Source of the DNA: Ureibacillus composti | GTDB taxonomy: Bacteria; Bacillota; Bacilli; Bacillales_A; Planococcaceae | DNA: 64,000 nucleotides | Reading direction: 5' to 3' | NCBI GenBank assembly: GCA_030348875.1 | Contig: JAUCEP010000002.1 | Coordinates: forward strand, 575,001-639,000 | In this document: in pieces, positions 46,522-55,208 of the stretch | Position numbering within the stretch: position 1 is the first letter of the stretch | How the letters are laid out: every line of letters begins with the position of its first letter | Notes under the pieces: generated by a model | The model's database searches: none | The model's input: only the letters and a program-made list of their open reading frames with translations | Told to the model about the DNA's origin: nothing | Program-made: the position numbers and the translations under genes

Positions 46522-46690
46522 GTTTATTCAGTTCTGCTAGTTGTTTTTCCATTCTTTCAAGGCGTTCAACTGCTTGTGCTACAGAACCTGCATGACCTGT
46601 TTGTTCAAGTTTTTCCATATCACCTTGTAAATTTATGTAATCCATTTTTAGTTCTGCAATTTTTTGCTGAATCTCGGATTTACTTGTCAT
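46505..46690 (-). CDS. SE1832-family small protein
   Basis: A 61-aa helical protein (KSEIQQKIAELKMDYINLQ...ERLERMEKQLAELNKQLAAL) predicted to be a two-helix coiled coil. It matches the SE1832 family of Bacillales, whose function is unknown. ATG at 46690 follows AAAGGAGC. The stop codon TAA lies in the loop of its terminator. It is upstream of the ABC-F gene on the same strand. Confidence 0.85.
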   Translation of the reverse strand: MTSKSEIQQKIAELKMDYINLQGDMEKLEQTGHAGSVAQAVERLERMEKQLAELNKQLAAL

Positions 46691-46933
46691 CAAAAGACGC
46701 TCCTTTAAACGTTAAATTCTTATTTTGCTACGAATATTGTATCATACGAAAGGCGGTTATACATTAATTTGATGAAGTTGAATATTTCAGAAATGAAAAA
46801 ATGGCTAGAAACTTCAAGATAGCTTTCTATTAACTAAACTTCAATGTAGACCTGATGTTATTCACATTAATGAGACCTTTGCTTTAAAAAAGAATAAAAG
46901 ATGCTTGAGCTGATGTGAAATTTTTAAAGAAAA
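46691..46933. other. AT-rich intergenic sequence
   Basis: Contains the upstream region of the SE1832 gene and no other recognisable feature before the repeat copy D begins. Confidence 0.4.
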
Positions 46934-47293
46934 GTCACTAATATCTATAATAAGATTTTGATAATTTATAGTTAGAAAAATGAGTTTCCATTCCGACCCC
47001 TGTTAAGTAAGTGTTAGCCATTCTTCAGAAATCGCGGCCTACCACTGTAAGCCGCGTAAAGTTTCCGGAACGTTTAGAAGGACACATTATATGTGAGCGG
47101 TCCTTACACAAAGCACGTAGACAAGTCGAAAAGACATGTTTTAACATGGCTTTGCGGCTTGTGTGCTTAGACCGCTCTCAGCAAAAACTTTATTAGAATT
47201 TCTATTAGAATGTTTACTACTTTATTAAAATGGAACGTAAAAAAACACCATTTTTCTCTTGAGAAATGGTGTTTTGGGTTTGTCCTAACCTCT
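46934..47293 (-). repeat. Dispersed structured repeat, copy D (inverted)
   Basis: Copy in minus orientation. Reading the minus strand: hairpin AACACCATTTCTC...GAGAAAAATGGTGTT, then GTAAACATTCTAATAG, the long hairpin GAGCGGTC...GACCGCTC, the linker and GCGGCTTAC-AGTG-GTAGGCCGC. At its plus-strand right end a TTTGTCCTAACCTC sequence corresponds to the terminal repeat of copy E. It fills most of the 723-nt gap before the PseG-like gene. Confidence 0.9.
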
Positions 47294-47413
47294 TCATCTA
47301 TTCTATAAATCTATTAAATATAAAGTCCAAAAAAAGCCTAATATAAACCAGCAATAACCACTTAATTCATCGAGATCCTGTCCAACCGAAAAACCTGAAT
47401 TTTCTAGTTCGCC

Positions 47414-48463
47414 TTAGAATGACACAATGTTGTGACGCTCATAGGCAAAGTCTAATATTAAAGTTTTTAGCACATCATTGTTTTCTGTAATTTCAAGTTC
47501 AATTTGTTTACGTACCGCACGTTCGCGCCTTGCCTCGTGTAGTAATAACTCCATAACCGCATTTTGGATATTCGATTGTTTCATTTTACGACCAAGGCCT
47601 AAATTAATGAAACCATTGTGTTCCCTTGCAAAGGCATTGTTTAACTCGCGTTCATTTTGAGCAGCTGTAATACATGGGATACCAACAGCAGCCACTTTGT
47701 ACGGCGTGTAGTTTGCGTTACAGATGACAATATCCGCTTCACTTAACAATTTTTCAAGGGCTTGGTCATCTTTAACAATTTTCGTATTACGTCTACTTAA
47801 TACCATCATTTGTAGGTCTTCAACAGAATGACGATATTCGCGATCAATTGCAACAGATACCTTTAGAGGTATTTGCAACTGTGTTAAATGACGTAAAGTA
47901 CGATATGTTAAGTTATTTTCATCGCCATCTTCATAAGCCACAACAATATGTGGTGGGGAAGACAATTCGTTTGAAACGCGAGCCTCCGCAATCGCTTTAA
48001 GCTTGTCCGTAACAGCAAAGGCATAACTGCCAGATAAAATATTCTCTGCTGTTGTTTCACGGACTTCTTCAAATAATGAGATCACATTACAATCTGCTAG
48101 TAGTCCACCTTCACCAAAATCATCAAAATGAACAAGCATTTTACAATGTGGACGTAACTGTTCCACTTGTTCAACCAATGTATCTTTACCATCCTGAACA
48201 ATCAAATCGGGTTGAAGTGAACGAATCTGTTTTGCTAACTCCCCAAGGTGATCGTAAAGAATTGGTGATAATTGCGCATCAGTAAAGATTTGAATGGCTT
48301 CATCAGAAGATGTCTTTAAAAAGATATATACGTTTTCTTCGCCAAGTAGTAGTTTAGCGAGTGTTGCGACACGTTCGAGTGGATAAAATCCTCTTACAGA
48401 ATCATGTTCCACAATAAAAGCGATTTTCTTCTTCGTAGTTGGTGTTTTTAATTCATTCTGCAT
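47414..48463 (-). CDS. PseG-like GT-B-fold protein
   Basis: A 349-aa protein with two Rossmann-like halves. The N-terminal KKKIAFIVEHDSVRGFYPLERVATLAKLL matches the start of PseG (UDP-sugar hydrolase of pseudaminate synthesis). The C-terminal half has IVICNANYTPYKVAAVGIPCITAAQNERELNNAFARE, the nucleotide-sugar-binding loop of GT28/PseG proteins. No pseudaminate genes are nearby, so it may have another sugar-nucleotide substrate or glycosyltransferase role. AAAGGATGGG lies before the ATG. Confidence 0.75.
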   Translation of the reverse strand: MQNELKTPTTKKKIAFIVEHDSVRGFYPLERVATLAKLLLGEENVYIFLKTSSDEAIQIFTDAQLSPILYDHLGELAKQIRSLQPDLIVQDGKDTLVEQVEQLRPHCKMLVHFDDFGEGGLLADCNVISLFEEVRETTAENILSGSYAFAVTDKLKAIAEARVSNELSSPPHIVVAYEDGDENNLTYRTLRHLTQLQIPLKVSVAIDREYRHSVEDLQMMVLSRRNTKIVKDDQALEKLLSEADIVICNANYTPYKVAAVGIPCITAAQNERELNNAFAREHNGFINLGLGRKMKQSNIQNAVMELLLHEARRERAVRKQIELEITENNDVLKTLILDFAYERHNIVSF

Positions 48464-48620
48464 ATAATCCCATCCTTTCCCAGGTCCAATACTAAAATAT
48501 GGTGAAAAATTAGAAAGTATGTGTAAAAATAAACATTATTACGTCTATGAGATAGACTTAGTTTTTGAATTGTATGCAGTCAGTTGGGAAAAAATGAAAG
48601 GTTGTGCGAAATTAGTGGAA

Positions 48621-49430
48621 ATGCGTTCAGCAATTGTGGTAGGAGCTACAGGGTTAGTCGGTTCAGCGTTAGTGAAATTGCTATGCGAAAGTGAAGAGTA
48701 CGTAGCTGTGACAGCTATTGCTCGTAGAAAACTAGACTATGAACATCCTAAACTAATAGTGAAAATTTGCTCTTTTGATCAATTAGAAGAGGCACATATT
48801 GAATTTGCCGATGAACTATTTTGCTGTTTAGGGACAACCATAAAAAAAGCAGGTACACGCGAGGAGTTTGAGAAGGTTGATGTTGAGTATCCTCTAAGAA
48901 TTGCATCACTTGCTAAAAAAAGAGGGATCGCACACACTATCGTAATTTCTGCAATGAGTGCCAATGAAAACTCTTTATTTTACTATAATCGGGTAAAAGG
49001 AAAACTTGAAAAAGAGTTAATAGAATTGCAGCTACCTAAACTTTCGATCGTTAGACCTTCCCTATTAGTAGGGGAACGAAGTGAATTTCGCTTTGGAGAA
49101 AAAATGGGGGAAGCCCTTTTAAGTGTCATGAATCCACTTTTAGTTGGTCCTTTAAAAAAATATCGTTCCATCCAATCAAACCAAGTTGCCCTTGCTATGT
49201 TAGCAATTGCGCTACACGGCAAAAAATCTCCGGTAACCATTTACGCATCTCATGAATTAGCTATATTACATATGCCACAACCACAAGAAGAACAACCTAT
49301 TACCAGAGAACAACTCTTTAATTGGGATAAATTTAAAGAAGAAGAAATACCACCTATTGATGAAGAGATAGTGTTTGACCAATCTAAATTACAAAATATT
49401 AAAAGGTTCCACGATAGGAAAGAAGAATAG
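48621..49430 (+). CDS. NAD(P)-binding Rossmann oxidoreductase
   Basis: A short-chain/epimerase-type protein of 269 aa in the HTATIP2/YwnB-like group. VVGATGLVGSALVKLL (about 5-20) is the dinucleotide loop, and AGTREEFEKVDVEYPLRIASLAKKRG and VISAMSAN...YYNRVKGKLEKEL carry the YxxxK pair. The start is uncertain. The frame is open from 48519 and has ATG also at 48594; the family suggests the ATG at 48621, although no strong ribosome site is seen for either. It is head-to-tail with the antiporter gene. Confidence 0.8.
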   Translation: MRSAIVVGATGLVGSALVKLLCESEEYVAVTAIARRKLDYEHPKLIVKICSFDQLEEAHIEFADELFCCLGTTIKKAGTREEFEKVDVEYPLRIASLAKKRGIAHTIVISAMSANENSLFYYNRVKGKLEKELIELQLPKLSIVRPSLLVGERSEFRFGEKMGEALLSVMNPLLVGPLKKYRSIQSNQVALAMLAIALHGKKSPVTIYASHELAILHMPQPQEEQPITREQLFNWDKFKEEEIPPIDEEIVFDQSKLQNIKRFHDRKEE

Positions 49431-49529
49431 GAGTTTCATCTCGTTTTTGGAATGAAAGCACGACAAACGCAAATACTAGCATCAATACTTAGTGATTTTG
49501 ACGTTAGTCTTGTAAGAAGGAGATGGATT

Positions 49530-51380
49530 ATGCTTGACTCCGTATTATTTCAAATAGCTATGATTATAACGATTGGGGTTTTATCGCAATGGATTGCATG
49601 GCGTTTTCGTCTCCCAGCGATTGTGATTATGTCCCTGGCCGGATTAATCATTGGACCTTTCTTAGGATTATTTAGTCCTCAGGAAACATTCGGAGAAATT
49701 TTTAGTCCTATTATTTCATTAGCTGTAGCCATCATTTTATTTGAAGGAAGTTTAAGTCTTGACTTCCGTGAAATACGGGGGTTTCGGCATTCTATCGTTC
49801 GTATATCAACAGTAGGAGCCTTAATTGCTTGGCTTTTAGGTTCCTTAGCAGCCCATTATTTGGCTGGGTTATCATTAGATGTTGCTTTTGTTATTGGTGG
49901 TCTATTTATCGTAACAGGTCCAACCGTCATTATCCCATTGTTGCGCCAAGCAAAATTGAAAGAACGACCAGCAACGATTTTAAAATGGGAAGGAATCGTA
50001 GTTGACCCATTTGGAGCTTTAGTTGCGCTCTTTGCAATGGAAGTAGTTTTTTTTAGAAATGAGATGATATCTGGAACGTCACTTCTTCTGTTTTTTGGTG
50101 CATCTGTTCTTGCAGCAGTGATTGGAGCTGGCGTCGGCTTTTCAATTGGATCGTTACTTGAACGTGGGTACATTCCAGAATATTTAAAATCACCAATTGT
50201 TCTTGGCAGTGTTCTGTTGGTATTTGTACTATCAGATGCAATTATGCATGAGACAGGACTCTTGGCTGTAACTGCAATGGGGATCGTAATGGCCAATATG
50301 CATCTTTCTTCATTACGAGACTTATTACACTTTAAAGAAAACATCTCTGTCCTCCTAATCTCTAGTGTATTTATTATGCTAACTGCATCCTTATCCATCG
50401 ATACGCTACTTGAAATCTTAAATTGGCGTATGCTTGCCTTCGTATTAGCAATGATGTTTGTTGTACGTCCATTATCTATTTGGTTATCGACAATTGGAGT
50501 AGGGTTAACGAATAATGAGCGTACATTAATTGGATGGATTGCTCCGAGAGGGATTGTAGCTCTAACCGTTTCAGGTTTCTTTGCTGATGTGTTAGTTAAA
50601 TCCGGATTTGAAGGTGCTGAAATTATTACAGCATTAACGTTAGGCCTAGTATTTTCGACCGTCCTCGCACATGGATTTTCAATTGGATGGTTAGCTAAAA
50701 AATTGGGTTTACAGGCAACCGAAGAATCGGGAGTGATTATCGTTGGTGGAGGTTCGTTCACGGCTATTTTTGCTGAAGCAATTCAATCATTCGATAAACC
50801 TGTACTCATCATGGATCGCGAGTGGGGAAGGCTATATAAAGCAAGGCAACTAAATATAAAAACGGCAGTAGGAGATATTTTAAGTGAACATACCGAATTC
50901 TCGGTGGATTTAACCCCTTACGAAACCTTAATTGCTGCGTCAGGAGAAGATGCATATAATGCACTAATTTGCCATCGTTTCCTTCCTGAATATGGGCGTG
51001 AACATATTTACCAAACGCCGATGCATACGGGTGACCCGAGTGATTACAGTAAAACACTCGGTGGGAAGACATTCTTGGACCAGGGTTACGATATTCATAC
51101 GTTAAACCGTTTGGTAGATGAAGGCTATACGATTCGCAAAACGACATTAACAGAGCAATATACTTATTCTGATTATGAAGAAGATCAAAAATCGCAAACA
51201 ACTATTCCTTTGTTTACTGTCGATCAAGACAATAATCTTTTCTTCTTAGAGGACAATAAGAAACGATCCTTGGATGGAGTAACGATTGTGAGTTTAACAT
51301 CGCCAATAAGAAAAATTATAAAAGCGATTGAAAAGGCTGGGAACAATGAAGTTTCACCATCAACCGACGAAAATGTCTAA
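49530..51380 (+). CDS. CPA1-type Na+/H+ antiporter with RCK-like tail
   Basis: A 616-aa membrane protein. Residues 1-385 contain about twelve helices with NhaP/KefB-like motifs (FEGSLSLDFREIRG, IVTGPTVIIPLLRQ, WEGIVVDPFGALVALF). A cytosolic Rossmann domain begins at GVIIVGGGSFTAIFAEAIQSFDKPVLIMDRE, followed by a partly acidic tail. The ATG at 49530 follows AGAAGGAG; an earlier ATG at 49452 lacks a site. It should exchange Na+ or K+ for H+, with nucleotide or ion gating by the tail. Confidence 0.88.
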   Translation: MLDSVLFQIAMIITIGVLSQWIAWRFRLPAIVIMSLAGLIIGPFLGLFSPQETFGEIFSPIISLAVAIILFEGSLSLDFREIRGFRHSIVRISTVGALIAWLLGSLAAHYLAGLSLDVAFVIGGLFIVTGPTVIIPLLRQAKLKERPATILKWEGIVVDPFGALVALFAMEVVFFRNEMISGTSLLLFFGASVLAAVIGAGVGFSIGSLLERGYIPEYLKSPIVLGSVLLVFVLSDAIMHETGLLAVTAMGIVMANMHLSSLRDLLHFKENISVLLISSVFIMLTASLSIDTLLEILNWRMLAFVLAMMFVVRPLSIWLSTIGVGLTNNERTLIGWIAPRGIVALTVSGFFADVLVKSGFEGAEIITALTLGLVFSTVLAHGFSIGWLAKKLGLQATEESGVIIVGGGSFTAIFAEAIQSFDKPVLIMDREWGRLYKARQLNIKTAVGDILSEHTEFSVDLTPYETLIAASGEDAYNALICHRFLPEYGREHIYQTPMHTGDPSDYSKTLGGKTFLDQGYDIHTLNRLVDEGYTIRKTTLTEQYTYSDYEEDQKSQTTIPLFTVDQDNNLFFLEDNKKRSLDGVTIVSLTSPIRKIIKAIEKAGNNEVSPSTDENV

Positions 51381-51489
51381 ATTCCGACAAAAGTATGAAA
51401 TTTACTCTTTTTAATCCTAGTTGTCTACTACACAAAAGTTGCATCTGTTACAATTACGGATGGAATTAGAAATAGATGGAGGAATCAGC

Positions 51490-52044
51490 ATGAAAATTCT
51501 ACTCGTTGATGGGACGATGTTTGGCGCAAAAACTGGCGCAGTTTTGCGACAAGTTGAACAATATATAAAGGAATTTAACAGTGACTTAGAGCTTGAAATT
51601 CTATATTTTTCGGATTTAAAACATCAAATTTTGGATGGCAGTCAGTTAAATGAAGATATGAAAATGATGATTCAAAAATTTGAAGAAGCAGATGGCTACA
51701 TCATTTCAACACCAATTTTCCAAGCATCTATTCCAGGGGTGCTAAAAAATGCTTTTGATATGATTTCGCCAAAAGCTATGCGATATAAGCCAGTTTCAAT
51801 CGTAGCAAACGGTGGCACTTATCAACATCATTTAGTCGTTGAGAATCAATTAAAACCGATTCTTGATTACTTCCGTTGTTTAGTCACACCAAACTATGTA
51901 TATACACAAAATTCTCACTATGATGAAAACAATCACATTATCGATCAAGATATTCACGAACGTTTAAGAGAATTAGCTCGCGTATTCGTACAATACTGCA
52001 AATTAAGTGAATCCTTACCGAAAACACCAATCGATAATCATTAA
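51490..52044 (+). CDS. NADPH-dependent FMN reductase family protein
   Basis: Flavodoxin-fold reductase of 184 aa. The start GTMFGAKTGAV and the STPIFQASIPGVLKNAFDMISPKAMRYKP core are the FMN-site motifs. It resembles the SsuE-like protein at 30029 in layout but is not adjacent to a monooxygenase here; a LysR gene follows. ATG at 51490 follows GATGGAGGAA, and an earlier in-frame start has no site. Confidence 0.85.
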   Translation: MKILLVDGTMFGAKTGAVLRQVEQYIKEFNSDLELEILYFSDLKHQILDGSQLNEDMKMMIQKFEEADGYIISTPIFQASIPGVLKNAFDMISPKAMRYKPVSIVANGGTYQHHLVVENQLKPILDYFRCLVTPNYVYTQNSHYDENNHIIDQDIHERLRELARVFVQYCKLSESLPKTPIDNH

Positions 52045-52052
52045 TATGATGA

Positions 52053-52098
52053 AAAAGGGACTACTCTTCCAGTGACGAAGGGTAGTCCTTTTTTTCTA
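52053..52098 (+). terminator. Intrinsic terminator
   Basis: AAGGGACTACTCTTCC pairs with GAAGGGTAGTCCTT around AGTGAC, followed by T-run. Confidence 0.85.
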
Positions 52099-52275
52099 AA
52101 GAAGCTGTTAATTCTACTTAATTGTTAAGCCAGTGTAAATATTAGGTTAAGTAATCTTGAATCTTATTGAATAGATGATAGATATTGTCTATATTAACCT
52201 GTATATACATTAAGTCTGGCCATTAAAAAAATATTAATGGAGTCTTGTAACTATTGTTGAGGCGGTGTAGTAAAA

Positions 52276-53184
52276 TTGAATTTGCAGCAATTAAAAGTAT
52301 TTGTTCAAACAGTACAATTAGGAAAACTGAGTGTAGTAGCCGAACAACTAAATATAAAACAGCCTACTGTCACATTTCATCTAAAATCTTTACAGGAAAA
52401 GATTGGGGTTCCGCTATTTGACGATACACAAAGTAAACAATGGCTGTTAACAGATGCAGGAAAAGACTTCTATTATTATGCATTGAAAATTGTGCACCTG
52501 CTAGAAGAGTCAGAGCAGGTAATTGACCAATATCGCAATAATAAAAAAGGGAAGCTTCAACTTGGAGCTAGCCAAATTACTGCTTCTTATTTATTACCAC
52601 CTGTACTTGCACAGTTTCAAAAAGAAAACGAGGAAGTTTATATTTCATTAGATGTAAACAAAACTCCGTTAATTATTGATAAAGTGAAAAGTTATGAACT
52701 AGATTTAGGAATTATTGCATTTGGTGACTTATATGACCGGGATTTAAGTGTAGAACGGTTAATTGAGGATGAACTCGTTCTTGTTATGCATCCTGACCAT
52801 CCATTAGGAAATCAGGAAATAATGGCACCTGAGGATTTAACGAACTATCCTTTTATGCTTCTAGAAAGGCAATCTGTTAGTCATCTTCTAGCTGATAAAT
52901 GGATGTATGCCAATAAAATTGAATTAAACGTAAAGATGGAAATCGGATCAATTGAAACAATAAAGGCAGCCGTAGAGATTGATAGTGGACTAGCAATCTT
53001 GCCAAGGATTACAGTTGAGAAAGAATATAGTGAAGGACGACTAAAGATCAGGCCTTTACCTAATTACGAAAATGAAAAACATATTTATCTAATTTATCGT
53101 AATGAACAACACATGAATCCTATGCTTCAAAAATTTATTAATTATTTTAAGGAAATGTTCAAACCAGTAGTAGGTGTCAATTAG
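52276..53184 (+). CDS. LysR-family regulator (CysL/CysB-like group)
   Basis: A full-length LysR regulator of 302 aa with winged-HTH at residues 1-60 (LQQLKVFVQTVQLGKLSVVAEQLNIKQPTVTFHLKSLQEKIG) and a two-lobed effector domain from about 90 (GKLQLGASQITASYLLPPVLAQF). The start is TTG after GAGGCGGTG. By sequence the group includes CysL, which controls sulfite reductase in B. subtilis. It may regulate the adjacent FMN reductase gene or a sulfur gene elsewhere. It lies directly before copy E of the dispersed element. Confidence 0.9.
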   Translation: MNLQQLKVFVQTVQLGKLSVVAEQLNIKQPTVTFHLKSLQEKIGVPLFDDTQSKQWLLTDAGKDFYYYALKIVHLLEESEQVIDQYRNNKKGKLQLGASQITASYLLPPVLAQFQKENEEVYISLDVNKTPLIIDKVKSYELDLGIIAFGDLYDRDLSVERLIEDELVLVMHPDHPLGNQEIMAPEDLTNYPFMLLERQSVSHLLADKWMYANKIELNVKMEIGSIETIKAAVEIDSGLAILPRITVEKEYSEGRLKIRPLPNYENEKHIYLIYRNEQHMNPMLQKFINYFKEMFKPVVGVN

Positions 53185-53545
53185 AAGAGAGGCCGGGACA
53201 TAAGTAGAATTTTTAAGGAAAGCCACTATTATCTTTAATAAGATATTGATACTTTATAGTTTGAGAGCAATAAGTGGTTAGCCATTCTCCAGAAACCGCG
53301 GCCTACCACTGTAAGCCGCGCCAGTTTCCGGAAAGTTTAGAAGGACAAATTTTTATGTGAGCGGACCTAACAGAAAGCACAAAGACAAGTCGTAAAGACA
53401 CGTACAACGTGGCTTTACGGCTTGTGTGCTTAGTCCGCTCTCACCGGATACTTTATAAGATTCAGTAATAGAATTAACAGCAAAAAAACATCAGTTTTCT
53501 CCTTTTGAGAAACTGATGTTTTTTGGATTTGTCCCAGCCTCTTTC
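53183..53545 (-). repeat. Dispersed structured repeat, copy E with terminal inverted repeats
   Basis: The most complete copy, in minus orientation, 360 bp. Its ends are imperfect inverted repeats: AGAGGCCGGGACATAA at 53187 and, as reverse complement, AGAGGCTGGGACAAAT at the far end. Inside are the AACATCAGTTTTCTC hairpin near 53486-53522, the long hairpin GAGCGGAC/GTCCGCTC and the second hairpin GCGGCTTAC-AGTG-GTAGGCCGC. It lies directly after the LysR stop. Confidence 0.9.
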
Positions 53546-53591
53546 TTACGATTAGTCAAGTATATTTATTTAAATTCTTTTATGTTTTATG

Positions 53592-53637
53592 ATTTAGTTG
53601 TAGTTGGGAGGGGTACCCCTCCCAACTACAACTAAAT
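53592..53637. repeat. Perfect 46-bp palindrome
   Basis: Starting ATTTAGTTGTAGTTGGGAGG and ending in its exact reverse complement, with GGGGTACCCC at the centre and no loop. It can form a cruciform or, as RNA, a 20-bp hairpin followed by TTTT. It lies between copy E and the IS110 element. Confidence 0.9.
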
Positions 53638-53717
53638 TTTCGCATACCAAAAAGACCTAACGTTTTTTCATTTTTTCGAAAGGTCATTTATGCTATAGTA
53701 AATGTATTCGATTATAT

Positions 53718-54929
53718 TTAGTTTGTGGCTGTTTCATAATCGTAAAGAATGCCATGTGTCAGTAACTGAAACGTCACTTTCAGAAACTTATTGATACATG
53801 CGATAATCGCAACCTTATGAGGCTTTCTCTGAGGTTGCGTTTTTAATTTATAATAATAATCCACAAAATGATTATGTTTTTGTTTTAACATAAGCATCGC
53901 TTGTATCGTAAAATATAAAATTTTCCGCAGATGTTTATTCCCTCGTTTATTGATACGGTCACGGTACTGGGTATTCCCCGATTGATAACGCATAATATCT
54001 ATTCCTACATACGCATTTAATTGTTTCGCATTTTTAAAGCGACGAATATCACCCATTTCACCAATGATTCTACAAGCAGTTGAATCGCCAATACCAGGAA
54101 TCGAGCGTAATACGAGATATTCTTTACGTTCTTTCGATAATTCTGCCATCAATTTTATCAGTGCTTCCTTCTTTTCTTTTAAAGCTGAGATTCGAGCTGC
54201 GTAATCTCGTACTTGATCACATCGAACATCTGTCGCCTTAATCGCCGGATAACTATTTTCAGCTGTTTCTAATAACGTGATTGCTTTTTTCTCTGCACGA
54301 TCTAAAGATAGATTTTTTTGCGTATTTGCCTTTAATCGATTTTTAATAATTGTTTTCGAATGGGCTAATACAAGTGCTGGATGAGGGTAGAGTTGCACGA
54401 TGTTTAAAAACAGTGCTGAATTCGGTGTCAGTAACTTTTCTAATTCTGGAAAACTCATCTGTAAAATCGAATGCATTCGACTTTTTAGTAAAATCATTTC
54501 TTCATCGATTTCATCGTAATATCTTGTCAGTGCACGCATCTGTTCGTAGTACTCTTCTTGTATATATGTAGATTCACGTTCCATTTTAAAATGCGTTTTC
54601 GCAAGCTCATGAGCATCACTCATATCCGTTTTATGTCGTCGCATCTTCGCCATCTGTAAATTCGCTTCAAGTGGATTCATGCGGCTGTATGTATATCCAT
54701 AATCTTTGAAAAACGCTTCGACAGGTTTTGAATAGACACCCGTTGCTTCAAAAACAATCTCCGGTGCTTGTCCATCTAGCTTGATGATTTCTTCGATACG
54801 TTCATGTAATCGGTCAAAATCTACACGTGTATGATGTAATTCACCTTCAAATTCACAGCGACAATAGCGATCGTAAATGACCATTGTACTTTTTCCTTTA
54901 CTGACATCTAATGCAATGACATGTTTCAT
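53718..54929 (-). CDS. IS110-family transposase
   Basis: A 403-aa RuvC-like DEDD transposase. The N-terminal DEDD domain has MKHVIALDVSKGKSTMV (D8), EIVFEATGVYSKPVE (Glu near 61) and HKTDMSDAHELAKTH. The C-terminal Transposase_20 domain has VLRSIPGIGDSTACRIIGEMGDI and QLNAYVGIDIMRYQSGN, the last with the conserved Ser. It looks complete. ATG at 54929 follows AAGGAGGA; a 23-codon upstream extension has no site. IS110 enzymes act with a bridge RNA encoded next to the gene. Confidence 0.95.
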   Translation of the reverse strand: MKHVIALDVSKGKSTMVIYDRYCRCEFEGELHHTRVDFDRLHERIEEIIKLDGQAPEIVFEATGVYSKPVEAFFKDYGYTYSRMNPLEANLQMAKMRRHKTDMSDAHELAKTHFKMERESTYIQEEYYEQMRALTRYYDEIDEEMILLKSRMHSILQMSFPELEKLLTPNSALFLNIVQLYPHPALVLAHSKTIIKNRLKANTQKNLSLDRAEKKAITLLETAENSYPAIKATDVRCDQVRDYAARISALKEKKEALIKLMAELSKERKEYLVLRSIPGIGDSTACRIIGEMGDIRRFKNAKQLNAYVGIDIMRYQSGNTQYRDRINKRGNKHLRKILYFTIQAMLMLKQKHNHFVDYYYKLKTQPQRKPHKVAIIACINKFLKVTFQLLTHGILYDYETATN

Positions 54930-55110
54930 ACATATCCTCCTTTTTAGCCAATCATAGAAGTCTTCACAGTGCCTTATCGATTCCACTTTCTTATACACGA
55001 TCTCTTGGACCCAACATACTAAACTGATTCACATAAGGGTATGAAGTTAGCCGGTTTTTAATACGGATTCAAAATGATCCCAGAGGCTGGTCGACTTTCC
55101 TTCACTTCTA
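54930..55110 (-). ncRNA. Candidate IS110 bridge RNA region
   Basis: About 180 non-coding nt precede the transposase gene on its own strand, where IS110-group elements encode their bridge RNA. The side after the gene offers only about 75 nt. The segment is moderately GC-rich for this window. I could not verify the target- and donor-binding loops, so this is a placement by family knowledge only. Confidence 0.45.
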
Positions 55111-55111
55111 C

Positions 55112-55158
55112 TATAAAAAATAGTAGCACAAACCATGGCCTCGGTTTGTGCTACTAAT
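55112..55158 (-). terminator. Strong terminator of the MATE gene
   Basis: A perfect 14-bp inverted repeat (TAGTAGCACAAACC/GGTTTGTGCTACTA), with TTTTTTA following on the minus strand, after the MATE gene. Confidence 0.85.
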
Positions 55159-55208
55159 GTTAGTATGTTTACTATGAAAAAAGAGCGCCTAATTAGCGCT
55201 CTAAATTT

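Larger units (their letters stand above)
53640..55110 (-). mobile_element. IS110-family insertion sequence
   Basis: The element comprises the transposase gene at 53718-54929 and flanking non-coding ends, approximately 75 nt after and 180 nt before the gene on the minus strand. IS110 elements have no or very short terminal inverted repeats, so exact ends cannot be drawn from one copy. A 55119 terminator belonging to the MATE gene sets the outer limit on the right. Confidence 0.7.

Noticed and set aside
47011..47196. Plus-strand 61-aa frame (MLAILQKSRPTTVSR...)
   Set aside because: It lies in dispersed repeat copy D and is explained by the structured element; other copies do not keep the frame.
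49856..50761. 301-aa minus-strand frame opposite the antiporter
   Set aside because: Shadow of a real gene: low-complexity Asn/Thr/Pro composition, no ribosome site.
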